DNA of 64,000 bases from Pigmentiphaga sp. H8 (GTDB lineage: Bacteria > Pseudomonadota > Gammaproteobacteria > Burkholderiales > Burkholderiaceae_B). The notes under the pieces were generated by a model. It was not told the DNA's origin and ran no database searches. It saw only the letters and a list, made by a program, of their open reading frames with translations. The position numbers were made by a program, and so were the translations under genes. The stretch covers positions 3,844,001 to 3,908,000 of the forward strand of contig NZ_CP033966.1 in NCBI RefSeq assembly GCF_003854895.1, given 5' to 3'. How positions within the stretch are numbered: the stretch's first letter is position 1; every line of letters begins with the position of its first letter. Positions 33,930-43,473 of the stretch are shown here, one piece after another.

Positions 33930-34598
33930 CTAGCGCAGCCGGGCGCCCAGGCGCCTCACGCCCCAGGCCGCCAACAGGCTCAATGCCAGGAAGATCAGCC
34001 CCACCAGCGTGAGCGGCTCGGTATAGCGGAACGTGGCCGAGCCGGCGATCTTGCTGGCCTGGAGCAGCTCCACCACGGTGATGGCCGACAACAGCGGCGT
34101 GTCCTTGAACATGGCGACGAAGTAATTGCCCAGCGCCGGCACGATGGGCGGGATCGCCTGGGGCAGGATGACGTCGCGCAGCGTCCGCCAGCGGTCCAGA
34201 TTGAGTGCCAGTGCCGCCTCCCACTGACCGCGCGGCACGCTGTCCAGGCCGGCCCGGTACACCTCGGCGCAGTAGGCGGCGTAATGCACCCCCAGCCCCA
34301 GCACGCCGGTGGTCAGCGGCGAGAACCGCACGCCCGTGACCGGCAGCACGTAGAACAGGAAGAACAGCTGCATCAGCAACGGCGTGCTGCGCACGAACTC
34401 GATGACCAGCGCAGCGCCCCAGGCCAGCGGCCGCACCGGCGCCCGCCGCATCAGCGCCAGCACCAGCCCCAGCGTCACGGCCAGCACCATGCCCAGCAGC
34501 GTGGCCTGCACGGTGATCGCCAGGCCGTCCAGCAAGGTGGGCAGCACGGCGCGGGCGTAGGCCCAGTCGAACAACGGCTGGCTGGCGGCCGCGGTCAT
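33930..34598 (-). CDS. ehuD: ABC transporter permease (ectoine-type importer)
   Basis: Inner-membrane permease of the HisM/GlnP type, 222 residues, about five helices. The N-terminal helix follows LPTLLDGLAITVQATLLGM. The EAA loop that docks to the ATPase is WEAALALNLDRWRTLRDVILPQAIPPIVPALGN (about residues 130-162). It starts inside the stop of the other permease gene (four-base overlap), as expected for a heterodimeric channel. Assignment to EhuD rather than EhuC rests on position only. Confidence 0.82.
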   Translation of the reverse strand: MTAAASQPLFDWAYARAVLPTLLDGLAITVQATLLGMVLAVTLGLVLALMRRAPVRPLAWGAALVIEFVRSTPLLMQLFFLFYVLPVTGVRFSPLTTGVLGLGVHYAAYCAEVYRAGLDSVPRGQWEAALALNLDRWRTLRDVILPQAIPPIVPALGNYFVAMFKDTPLLSAITVVELLQASKIAGSATFRYTEPLTLVGLIFLALSLLAAWGVRRLGARLR

Positions 34599-35248
34599 GC
34601 CCGCTCCCGGTGGCGCGCGGCGCGCCGTTCCAGCAGCCGCATGCCGCCGTTCAACACCTGGGCGGCGACGAAATACATCAGCAGCGCGATGCTGAACACC
34701 TCCACGGTGCGGAAGGTCTCGCTGCGCAGCAGTTGCGCGCTGAAGGTCAGGTCGGTGATGGTGATCAGCGACACCAGCGCCGTGTTCTTGAGCAGTTCGA
34801 TCAGCAGGTTGCCCGCCGGCGGCAGCATCAGCGGCACGGCCTGGGGCACCAGAATGCGCCACAGCGTGGCCAGCGGCGTCATGTTCAGCGCGACCGCGGC
34901 CTCGGCCTGCCCCTTGGGCACGTTGGCGATCGCGCCGCGCACGACCTCCGCACCATAGGCGCCGGTGTGCAGGCCCAGCACCAGGATGCCCGCCCAGACC
35001 GCCGGCAACCGCAGGCCCAGCAGCGGCAGCACGTAGTACACCCAGAACAGCTGCACCAGCGCCGAGGTCCCGCGGAACACCTCCACGTAGCAGGCCGCCG
35101 GCCACGACAGATAGGGCCGCCGCGACATGCGCCCCAGGCCGGCCAGCAGCGCCGCCGGCACCGCCAGCACCGCCGCGCCGGCGGTAAGCTGCAAGGTAAC
35201 CCACAGGCCGCGCAGCAGCGGCGGCAACAGCTCCTGGAGGTCGATCAT
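34595..35248 (-). CDS. ehuC: ABC transporter permease (ectoine-type importer)
   Basis: Inner-membrane permease, 217 residues, of the polar amino acid uptake family. LLRGLWVTLQLTAGAAVLAVPAALLAGLG near the N-terminus, VEVFRGTSALVQLFWVYYVLPLLG, and the EAA loop AEAAVALNMTPLATLWRILVPQAVPLMLPPAGN. The start used is the ATG at 35248 (MIDLQELLPPLL), which overlaps the ehuB stop (ATGA). A longer in-frame start at 35293 would lie inside ehuB and has no support. Confidence 0.83.
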   Translation of the reverse strand: MIDLQELLPPLLRGLWVTLQLTAGAAVLAVPAALLAGLGRMSRRPYLSWPAACYVEVFRGTSALVQLFWVYYVLPLLGLRLPAVWAGILVLGLHTGAYGAEVVRGAIANVPKGQAEAAVALNMTPLATLWRILVPQAVPLMLPPAGNLLIELLKNTALVSLITITDLTFSAQLLRSETFRTVEVFSIALLMYFVAAQVLNGGMRLLERRAARHRERA

Positions 35249-36162
35249 GACGGATCGGGAGCCGGGGCGGGCGCGGCGGGCGCCTGACCGCACAATTGCT
35301 CCGCGGTGACGCCGCCCGGCAGTTCGGTCCCGGTGAAGCCGAAGGGTTCGACCAGGCTCTGGTGTTCCGGCGTCCCGATGAAATGCGCCAGCTCGCGGTC
35401 GAAGGCTACGCGCAGCGCCACGTCGCCCTTGCGGAAGCCGAAGGCGCCGTATCCCCGAACCGCCTCGCCGTTCTCGGTGGGCTGGACGAACCGGGCCACC
35501 TTATCGATCTGCCAGTCCGGCACCTTGGTCAGCACATAGTTCAGGGTCAGGGCCGTCGCGGCATAGACGTCCGCGCGCCCCGCCACCACGCCCTCGACCG
35601 CGCTGACCACGTCGGGAAATACCACGACCTGCGACGGCGGCACGCCCGCGCGCGCGGCATAGTCGTTCTGCACCGCCCCGACCACTACCCCCACGCGGGC
35701 CGCCGGATCGGCCGCCACGTCCGCATAGCCGTGCAGCTCGCGGGGATTGTCCGTACGCTGGAGAAACCCGTCGCCCACGCCGTAGGTGGGGTTCGAGAAG
35801 GCGATCTGGCGGCACCTTTCGGGCAGCACGTACATGCCGGCGGCGATCATGTCGAAACGGCCGGCCAGAAGGCCCGGGATCAGCGCGCCGAACTCGGTCA
35901 GCACGCCCTCGACATCGCCTATGCCCAACCGCCCCAGGATCACGCGGGCGATCTCCGGCGCTTCGCCGGTCAATCGACCCGCCCGGCTGTCCATGTAGGC
36001 AAACGGCGCTTCGTTCGCGTAGCCGATGCGCAGCCTGCCGGCCTGGATGGCGCGCTGCAGGCTGTCGGGCGGGTTCGCGGCCCCGGTATCGGCCGCTCCC
36101 GCAGGAGGCGCGATGCCTGCCACCCCTACCGCCGTCCACATCGCGAGAAGAAAACGAGTCAT
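35245..36162 (-). CDS. ehuB: EhuB-like ectoine/hydroxyectoine-binding protein
   Basis: Periplasmic receptor of 305 residues. Signal peptide MTRFLLAMWTAVGVAGIAPPAGA. From about residue 45 it reads LRIGYANEAPFAYMDSRAGR, TGEAPEIARVILGRLG, VEGVLTEFGALIPGLLAGRFD and MIAAGMYVLPERCRQIAF, which I recognise as the EhuB pattern, and it ends with the Cys-containing TAEQLCGQ typical of EhuB. Ectoines serve as osmoprotectants or nutrients. No ectoine degradation (eut/doe) genes are in the window. The ATG at 36162 lacks a strong ribosome site. Confidence 0.82.
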   Translation of the reverse strand: MTRFLLAMWTAVGVAGIAPPAGAADTGAANPPDSLQRAIQAGRLRIGYANEAPFAYMDSRAGRLTGEAPEIARVILGRLGIGDVEGVLTEFGALIPGLLAGRFDMIAAGMYVLPERCRQIAFSNPTYGVGDGFLQRTDNPRELHGYADVAADPAARVGVVVGAVQNDYAARAGVPPSQVVVFPDVVSAVEGVVAGRADVYAATALTLNYVLTKVPDWQIDKVARFVQPTENGEAVRGYGAFGFRKGDVALRVAFDRELAHFIGTPEHQSLVEPFGFTGTELPGGVTAEQLCGQAPAAPAPAPDPS

Positions 36163-36188
36163 GAGCTGCCCGGGTAATACCAAGGCAA

Positions 36189-36218
36189 ATCATATCGCTT
36201 AATAATATTTCAGTTCAA
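36189..36218 (-). promoter_or_regulatory. ehu operon promoter candidate
   Basis: On the minus strand TTGAAC (36213-36218) and TATGAT (36189-36194) are 18 bases apart, in an AT-rich stretch 27 bases before the ehuB start. Only 1-2 mismatches to consensus in each box. Confidence 0.55.
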
Positions 36219-36265
36219 ATCAATTGAAGGCGAATGATCTGTACGGGATCGATGGCGCGGACGTG

Positions 36266-36306
36266 AAAACGCCCCCGCGTGCGGATCGAACCGCAGGTCG
36301 GGGGCG
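36266..36306 (-). terminator. intrinsic terminator of the RhlE-like helicase gene
   Basis: Read on the minus strand, a GC-rich stem (CGCCCCCGACCTGCGG pairing with CCGCACGCGGGGGCG) is followed directly by TTTT, 67 bases after the helicase stop. Confidence 0.8.
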
Positions 36307-36372
36307 TCGGGACCAGGGGTTGCGCGGAGCAAGCCCCTGGGGCGCGGCGGCTAGCGGCCGCGCGGGATGCCG

Positions 36373-38010
<1,638 letters not shown>

Positions 38011-38392
38011 ATTCATTCCTTACGTTACGTATGCGCAACGCAAGCCTTCCCTCGCGGGATGTTCCCCGGACGCGCAAAACGCGGCCATGGCCCCGCCAAA
38101 GGACGGTGCCGGATTCATCGAGCCTGGAAAGCTGGCGCTACGCTGCGGAGACGGACACGGCCGCTCCGGACGGATCATCGGCGCCGACCGATATCACCGT
38201 GCGCGCAACGCAAAGGGAAAAACGAGGTCAGAGACGATGCAGTTTTCGGTCAACCCATCTGGTTACCGATCGTCTGCATGAAGGCCACACCGGTGCCCGA
38301 CAGGGCGGTGGCGTGATTTGTGCAGTACAGCAATAATACCCCAGATTTACCCTAATAGATACCCCCACCCTCCGCAAAACCACACACCCCAT
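38011..38392. other. non-coding stretch upstream of the helicase gene
   Basis: I find no convincing gene here; reading frames present lack coding character and family features. It probably holds the helicase promoter and leader. The stretch around 38320-38390 is AT-rich, unlike the rest. The remaining intergenic part (38393-38677) is taken up by repeats. Confidence 0.5.
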
Positions 38393-38398
38393 AAAAAA

Positions 38399-38562
38399 TG
38401 CCCCCACGCTTGCCGCTACGCGGCGGCGCTGCCCCCCGAGGGGGCGCTTTTTTGCCTTGGGGCGGCCCGGCAGCAAAAAATGCCCCCACGCTTGCCGCTA
38501 CGCGGCGGCGCTGCCCCCCGAGAGGGCGCTTTTTTGCCTTGGGGCGGCCCGGCGGCAAAAAA
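38399..38562. repeat. two tandem 82-base family B hairpin repeats
   Basis: Units 38399-38480 and 38481-38562 are nearly identical (period 82). Each begins TGCCCCCACGCTTGCCGCTA, has a CGCGGCGGCGCT stretch, a GCCCCC...GGGGGC-type hairpin followed by GCTTTTTTGCC, and ends in GCAAAAAA. The hairpin plus T-run resembles an intrinsic terminator on the plus strand, while the leading A-run would serve the minus strand. In unit 2 the loop reads CCCCCGAGAGGG instead of CCCCCGAGGGGG. A third copy is at 60688. Confidence 0.8.
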
Positions 38563-38609
38563 ACAGGCCGCCAACAACCGTCGACGGCCCCACACAGACC
38601 CAGGGCACA

Positions 38610-38676
38610 GCGGATCCGGCTCCGCCGGTCCGCCAGTGCCGCCCCCTGGGGGGCGCGCGTAAGCGCGTACGGGGGG
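38610..38676 (+). repeat. family A multi-hairpin repeat at clpA 3' end
   Basis: GCGGATCCGGC-TCC-GCCGGTCCGC hairpin, then GCCCCC/GGGGGGC, then GCGCGTAAGCGCGTAC and a G-run ending right at the clpA stop codon (38678). Closely matches 3065-3130 upstream of ileS. Confidence 0.75.
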
Positions 38677-38677
38677 C

Positions 38678-40969
38678 CTAATCAGCCAGTTCCACCTCCG
38701 GCTGCGGCGCTGACTTGGGCGGTGTGTCGTCGAAGTTGAGCTTGATCTCGTCGTCGACCATGTCCACGGTCACCCTGCCCCCGCTGACCAGCTTGCCAAA
38801 CAGCAGTTCGTCGGCCAGCGCGCGGCGGATGGTGTCCTGGATCAGGCGCTGCATGGGACGCGCGCCCATCAGCGGATCGAAGCCCTTCTTGCCCAGGTAG
38901 GCGCGCAGCGCATCGGTGAAGATGACCTCGACGCGCTTCTCGTGCAGTTGCTCTTCCAGCTGCATCAGGAACTTGTCGACCACGCGCAGGATGATCTCTT
39001 CGTTCAGCGCCTTGAACGAAATGGTCGAATCCAGGCGGTTGCGGAACTCGGGCGTGAACATGCGCTTGATTTCCGCCATCTCGTCGCCCTGCTCGCGCGC
39101 GCCGGAGAACCCGATCACGTTCTTCTGCAGGGTTTCGGCGCCGGCGTTGGTCGTCATGATGATGATGACGTTGCGGAAATCCGCCTTGCGGCCGTTGTTG
39201 TCCGTCAGCGTTCCGTGATCCATCACCTGCAGGAGGATGTTGAAGACCTCGGGGTGGGCCTTCTCGATTTCGTCCAGCAGCAGCACGCAGTGCGGCTTCT
39301 TGGTGATGGCCTCGGTCAGGAGGCCGCCCTGGTCGAAGCCCACGTATCCCGGCGGCGCGCCGATCAGGCGCGACACGGCATGGCGCTCCATGTACTCGGA
39401 CATGTCGAAGCGCAGCAGCTCGATGCCCAGGATGAAGGCCAGTTGCTTGGCCACTTCCGTCTTGCCGACGCCCGTGGGGCCGGAGAACAGGAAGGCGCCG
39501 ATGGGCTTGTCGGGCTTGCCCAGCCCCGAGCGCGCCATCTTGATGGACGCGGACAGCGCATCGATGGCGGCATCCTGGCCGAACACCACGGCCTTCAGGT
39601 CGCGCTCGAGCGTGGCCAGCTTGCTGCGGTCGTCGCTGGAGACGGACTGCGGCGGGATCCGGGCGATCTTGGACACGATGTCCTCGATCTCGGCCTTGCC
39701 GATGACCTTCTTCTGGCGCGACTTGGGCAGGATGCGCTGGGCCGCGCCGGCCTCGTCGATGACGTCGATGGCCTTGTCCGGCAGGTGGCGGTCGTTGATG
39801 AACTTGGCCGACAGCTCGGCCGCCGCCGACAGCGCCGCCGACGAATACTTGACGCTGTGGTGGTCCTCGAACCGCTGCTTCAGGCCGCGCAGGATCTGCA
39901 CGGTCTGCTCGACGCTGGGCTCGTTGACGTCGATTTTCTGGAAGCGCCGCGACAACGCGTGGTCCTTCTCGAAGATGCCGCGGTATTCGGTGTACGTGGT
40001 CGCGCCTATGCACTTCAACTGGCCCGAGGACAGGGCCGGCTTGAGCAGGTTGGAGGCGTCCAGCGTGCCGCCCGACGCCGCGCCGGCACCGATGAGCGTA
40101 TGGATCTCGTCGATGAACAGCACCGCCTTGGGGCTTTCCTTGAGCTGCTTGAGCACCGCCTTCAGGCGTTGCTCGAAATCGCCGCGGTACTTGGTGCCCG
40201 CCAGCAGCGAGCCCATGTCCAGGGAATAGACGCAGGCGTCGGCCAGCACGTCGGGCACGGCGCCCTCGGTGATGCGCCAGGCCAGGCCCTCGGCGATGGC
40301 GGTCTTGCCCACGCCGGCCTCGCCCACCAGCAGCGGGTTGTTCTTGCGGCGGCGGCACAGCACCTGGATGACCCGTTCGACCTCGCTGTCGCGGCCGATC
40401 AGGGGATCGATCTTCCCGGCCTTGGCCGCCATGTTCAGGTTCTGGGTGTACTGGTCCAGCGGCGACTGCTTGGCCTCGGCCTCGGCTTCCGCCTCGGGTT
40501 CCTTGGGCGTGGTGGAGGCTTCCAGCTGCGGCTGCTTGGTGATGCCGTGGGACATGAAATTGACCACGTCCAGGCGGGTGATGCCCTGCTGGTGCAGGTA
40601 ATAGACCGCGTGGGAATCCTTTTCGCCGAAGATGGCGACCAGCACGTTCGAACCGGCCACTTCCTTCTTGCCATTGCCCGTGGACTGCACGTGCATGATC
40701 GCGCGCTGGATGACGCGCTGGAATCCCAGCGTGGGCTGGGTATCGGCTTCTTCCGTGCCCGGGATCACGGGCGTGTTGTCATTGACGAAATTGCGCAGGT
40801 TGCGGCGCAGGTCGTCCAGGTTGGCGGCGCAAGCGCGCAGCACCTCGGCCGCCGACGGATTGTCGAGCAGCGAGAGCAGCAGATGCTCTACCGTGATGAA
40901 TTCGTGCCGAGCCTGACGGGCCTCGACGAACGCCATGTGAAGGCTAACTTCCAATTCTTGAGAAATCAC
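38678..40969 (-). CDS. clpA: ATP-dependent Clp protease ATP-binding subunit ClpA
   Basis: Hsp100 unfoldase that feeds ClpP, 763 residues. Clp N-domain at 1-145, a Glu/Ala-rich linker (PEAEAEAEAK), first AAA+ module (Walker A GEAGVGKT, Walker B VLFIDEIHTL), second module (GPTGVGKTE, CVLLLDEIEKAH), with the ClpP-docking loop region KNVIGFSGA. The start is GTG at 40969 (then ISQELEVSLHMAF, the normal ClpA N-terminus) with GGAGGAAGC upstream. It overlaps the clpS stop by four bases. No clpP is in the window. Confidence 0.97.
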   Translation of the reverse strand: MISQELEVSLHMAFVEARQARHEFITVEHLLLSLLDNPSAAEVLRACAANLDDLRRNLRNFVNDNTPVIPGTEEADTQPTLGFQRVIQRAIMHVQSTGNGKKEVAGSNVLVAIFGEKDSHAVYYLHQQGITRLDVVNFMSHGITKQPQLEASTTPKEPEAEAEAEAKQSPLDQYTQNLNMAAKAGKIDPLIGRDSEVERVIQVLCRRRKNNPLLVGEAGVGKTAIAEGLAWRITEGAVPDVLADACVYSLDMGSLLAGTKYRGDFEQRLKAVLKQLKESPKAVLFIDEIHTLIGAGAASGGTLDASNLLKPALSSGQLKCIGATTYTEYRGIFEKDHALSRRFQKIDVNEPSVEQTVQILRGLKQRFEDHHSVKYSSAALSAAAELSAKFINDRHLPDKAIDVIDEAGAAQRILPKSRQKKVIGKAEIEDIVSKIARIPPQSVSSDDRSKLATLERDLKAVVFGQDAAIDALSASIKMARSGLGKPDKPIGAFLFSGPTGVGKTEVAKQLAFILGIELLRFDMSEYMERHAVSRLIGAPPGYVGFDQGGLLTEAITKKPHCVLLLDEIEKAHPEVFNILLQVMDHGTLTDNNGRKADFRNVIIIMTTNAGAETLQKNVIGFSGAREQGDEMAEIKRMFTPEFRNRLDSTISFKALNEEIILRVVDKFLMQLEEQLHEKRVEVIFTDALRAYLGKKGFDPLMGARPMQRLIQDTIRRALADELLFGKLVSGGRVTVDMVDDEIKLNFDDTPPKSAPQPEVELAD

Positions 40970-41286
40970 GCTTCCTCCATGATGCACTGAAGCGGATGCT
41001 GGTTCTGCCGAGAAAAACGGCTTACCTGGTCGATCTTGGTCCTGGCGATGTCCCGCGGATAGACCCCGCAGACGCCGCGACCCTCGTGATGCACCTTGAG
41101 CATGATCTGGGTGGCCTGCTCGCGCCCCTTGCTGAAAAATTTCTCCAATACCAGCACAACGAACTCCATCGGCGTGAAATCATCGTTCAACAACACCACC
41201 GTGAACATTGGAGGTGGTTTGGTCTTCGACGGTTCCCGCTCAAGCAGCGTTGTCTGATCCGGTTGAGAATCGAACCCGGTGCCCAT
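40966..41286 (-). CDS. clpS: ClpS adaptor protein
   Basis: Adaptor that brings N-degron substrates to ClpA, 106 residues. An unstructured N-terminal tail (about 1-25) precedes PPPMFTVVLLNDDFTPMEFVVLVLEKFF, and KVHHEGRGVCGVYPRDIARTK is the conserved core; the NDD and the hydrophobic pocket for the N-terminal residue are present. It is translationally coupled to clpA (GTGA overlap), the usual order. A promoter candidate places the transcript start almost on the ATG. Confidence 0.97.
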   Translation of the reverse strand: MGTGFDSQPDQTTLLEREPSKTKPPPMFTVVLLNDDFTPMEFVVLVLEKFFSKGREQATQIMLKVHHEGRGVCGVYPRDIARTKIDQVSRFSRQNQHPLQCIMEEA

Positions 41287-41292
41287 GCGCCT

Positions 41293-41320
41293 ATTCTATC
41301 CACTTGAAAGTGCCCCGCAA
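41293..41320 (-). promoter_or_regulatory. clpS-clpA promoter candidate
   Basis: On the minus strand TTGCGG (41315-41320) and TAGAAT (41293-41298) are 16 bases apart. Only six bases separate the -10 box from the clpS ATG, which would give a leaderless message if this promoter is used. Confidence 0.4.
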
Positions 41321-41359
41321 GCCGTCAGCATACTCCTATATGCCCGGGCCATCCCGAGC

Positions 41360-41421
41360 TTGACGCAGCGTGACATCTTTCCCATTATTTGATGTCCGGG
41401 GCCTGATTTATCAAGCCCCGG
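41360..41421 (+). promoter_or_regulatory. cold-shock gene promoter and leader hairpin
   Basis: TTGACG (41360-41365), 17 bases, CATTAT (41383-41388). Just after the expected transcript start is a strong stem CCGGGGC / GCCCCGG (41396-41402 and 41415-41421), extended by TGAT/ATCA. The leader would be about 140 bases, as is common for cspA-type messages whose folding controls translation. Confidence 0.5.
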
Positions 41422-41533
41422 AAGTAGCAAACCCACCAAAACTCGCACCTGCGAAGCGCACAATCGTTTGCCTACGGCACCGGGGGAGCGCGCCTCGCAT
41501 ATGTTGTAACCGACTAGAAGAAGGCATTACGTC

Positions 41534-41767
41534 ATGTCCAGCGATATCAACGAAGGCAAGAGGGGTAGCGGCACCGTCAAATGGTTCAATGACGCCAAGG
41601 GCTTCGGGTTCATCACGCCCGATGATGGCGGCGACGACCTGTTCGCCCATTTCTCCTCCATCCAGATGAACGGCTTCAAGACCCTGAAAGAAGGCCAGAA
41701 GGTCACCTTCGAGGCCGCCCAGGGTCCCAAGGGCAAGCAGGCGCTGAACATCAGCGAGGCGGCCTGA
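41534..41767 (+). CDS. Cold-shock domain protein (CspA family)
   Basis: Single-stranded nucleic-acid-binding OB-fold protein, 77 residues. RNP1 is KGFGFITPD and RNP2 is DLFAHFSSI; the first strand reads GTVKWFNDA. The N-terminus (MSSDINEGKRG) is about ten residues longer than E. coli CspA. It is monocistronic, with a terminator 33 bases downstream. It acts as an RNA chaperone in cold or general stress. Confidence 0.96.
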   Translation: MSSDINEGKRGSGTVKWFNDAKGFGFITPDDGGDDLFAHFSSIQMNGFKTLKEGQKVTFEAAQGPKGKQALNISEAA

Positions 41768-41799
41768 TCCGCCGCGGCACCGCCGCCTGAACCGCCCCC

Positions 41800-41834
41800 G
41801 GCCCGCCAGACCTGTCCGCTCCGGCGGGCCTTAT
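41800..41834 (+). terminator. intrinsic terminator of the cold-shock gene
   Basis: GGCCCGCC (41800-41807) pairs with GGCGGGCC (41823-41830), followed by a short TTAT tract. Confidence 0.7.
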
Positions 41835-41973
41835 ACATTCTGCCTCCAGCGCCGGCCCGACGCGCCTTTAACCTTGCCGTGGGCCAGGTCATGCTACCCT
41901 CGCCGGGAGCCTCCCGCGGCGGCCTTGCGCCGTGGCGGTCCATCTGTGTCCTTTTCCGCTCCCTGCCGACGTC

Positions 41974-42438
41974 ATGACCCGCATCCGTTCCTTCCTGCCG
42001 CGCCTGGCTACCGCCGCAGGCGCCTGCCTTACCGCCGCCCTCCTGGCCCCGGCCGCCTCGGCGCAGGCCACGCTGCCCGTGCAGACGCTGCGGGCCGGCA
42101 TGCACCTCATCCACGCCGAGGTCGCCAGCACCCCGCCCACCCGCGAGCGCGGCCTGATGTTCCGCGAACAGCTGGGGCCCAACCAGGGCATGCTCTTCAT
42201 TTTCGAGATGCCCGGCACCCAGTGCATGTGGATGCGCAATACGCTGATCCCGCTGTCGGTGGCCTTCATCGCCGATGACGGCACCATCGCGAACATCGAA
42301 GACATGGCCCCCAAGACGGAAGACAGCCACTGCGCGGTCCAGCCCGTCCGCTACGCGCTGGAAATGGAGCGCGGCTGGTTCGCCAAGCGCGGACTGAAGG
42401 CCGGCTCGCGCCTGGAAGGCATACCCCGCGCCCGCTAG
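41974..42438 (+). CDS. DUF192 secreted protein
   Basis: DUF192 family protein of 154 residues. N-terminal signal peptide (TRIRSFLPRLATAAGACLTAALL...ASA), then the conserved ERGLMFREQLGPNQGMLFIFEMPGTQCMWMRNTLIPLSVAFI (about residues 58-100). Its biochemical role is not known. The ATG at 41974 begins directly at the signal peptide; a start at 41932 is possible but unlikely. It stands alone between the cold-shock gene and the hydroxyquinol operon. Confidence 0.9.
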   Translation: MTRIRSFLPRLATAAGACLTAALLAPAASAQATLPVQTLRAGMHLIHAEVASTPPTRERGLMFREQLGPNQGMLFIFEMPGTQCMWMRNTLIPLSVAFIADDGTIANIEDMAPKTEDSHCAVQPVRYALEMERGWFAKRGLKAGSRLEGIPRAR

Positions 42439-42577
42439 CCGTCCCCCCGGCCTTGCGCCTGGCGTAAAACTCTTTTCCGATTTTTCCATTTCAATCGTTC
42501 CCGGCCACGTCTACAGTAGCCGGCCTGAGCACGCCCACCGCAGGCGAAAGACCCAAGCATCCAGGAGACCAGGCGCC

Positions 42578-43453
42578 ATGCGCAACCTGAACGAAGACAC
42601 CATCACCCAGGCCGTCCTGGCCCGGCACGCCCAGGCGCCCGACGCCCGTCTCAAAGAGATCATGACCAGCCTCGTGCAGCACCTGCACGAATTCGCCCGC
42701 GAGGTGAAGCTGACGGAGGCCGAATGGGCCGCGGGCATCGAATTCCTGACCGCCACGGGCCACATCACCGACGACAAGCGCCAGGAATTCATCCTGCTGT
42801 CCGACACGCTCGGCCTGTCGACGCTGGTGACGGCGATGAACCACCGCAAGCCGCCCGCCTGTACGGAAGCCACGGTCTTCGGCCCCTTCTTCGTCGAAGG
42901 CGCGCCCGACTACGCGCTGGGCGAGGACATCGCCAACGGCGCCAAGGGCGATCCGTGCTTCGTGCGCGGCACGGTCCGGAGTGCGGATGGCACCCCCGTG
43001 GGCGGCGCGGAAATGGAGGTCTGGCAGGCGGACGCCGAAGGTTTCTACGACGTGCAGAACCCGGACGATCCCACGCATCGGGGCCGGGGACGCATCCATT
43101 CCGCGCCCGACGGCAGCTTCCACTTCCGCTCCATCCTGGCCGAAGCCTATCCCATCCCCCACGACGGCCCGGTCGGCCGCATGCTGGCCGCGCTGGGCCG
43201 CCATCCCTGGCGGCCGGCCCACCTGCATTTCATGATCCGCGCCGAGGGTTACGAGACCCTGGTGACCCACGTGTTCCGCGACGGCGACCAGTATCTGGAT
43301 TCCGACGCGGTGTTCGGCGTGCGCTCGTCGCTGATCGCGCAATGGCTGCGGCACGAGCCCGGCCCCACGCCCGACGGCGGCACCAGCGCGCAGCCCTTCC
43401 ACACCCTGGACTTCGACTTCGTGCTGAACCCGGCGTCCGGATCCGCCCCCTGA
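42578..43453 (+). CDS. Hydroxyquinol 1,2-dioxygenase-like intradiol dioxygenase
   Basis: Fe(III) intradiol ring-cleavage enzyme, 291 residues. The N-terminal helical dimerisation domain (about 20-100) has FILLSDTLGLSTLVTAMNHRKP. FGPFFVEGAP starts the catalytic domain. The iron ligands are expected at Tyr in ADAEGFYDVQ, Tyr in ILAEAYPIPHDGPVG and the two His in RPAHLHFMI. The block FFVEGAPDY and the presence of maleylacetate reductase at 49101 favour hydroxyquinol over catechol. The product would be maleylacetate. A ribosome site AGGAGA precedes the ATG. Confidence 0.9.
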   Translation: MRNLNEDTITQAVLARHAQAPDARLKEIMTSLVQHLHEFAREVKLTEAEWAAGIEFLTATGHITDDKRQEFILLSDTLGLSTLVTAMNHRKPPACTEATVFGPFFVEGAPDYALGEDIANGAKGDPCFVRGTVRSADGTPVGGAEMEVWQADAEGFYDVQNPDDPTHRGRGRIHSAPDGSFHFRSILAEAYPIPHDGPVGRMLAALGRHPWRPAHLHFMIRAEGYETLVTHVFRDGDQYLDSDAVFGVRSSLIAQWLRHEPGPTPDGGTSAQPFHTLDFDFVLNPASGSAP

Positions 43454-43473
43454 CTTCCCTGACTGGAGGAGAC

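Noticed and set aside
38399..38562. Tandem repeats considered as a CRISPR array
   Set aside because: Only two contiguous 82-base units with no unique spacers between them and no cas genes; the unit recurs singly elsewhere.
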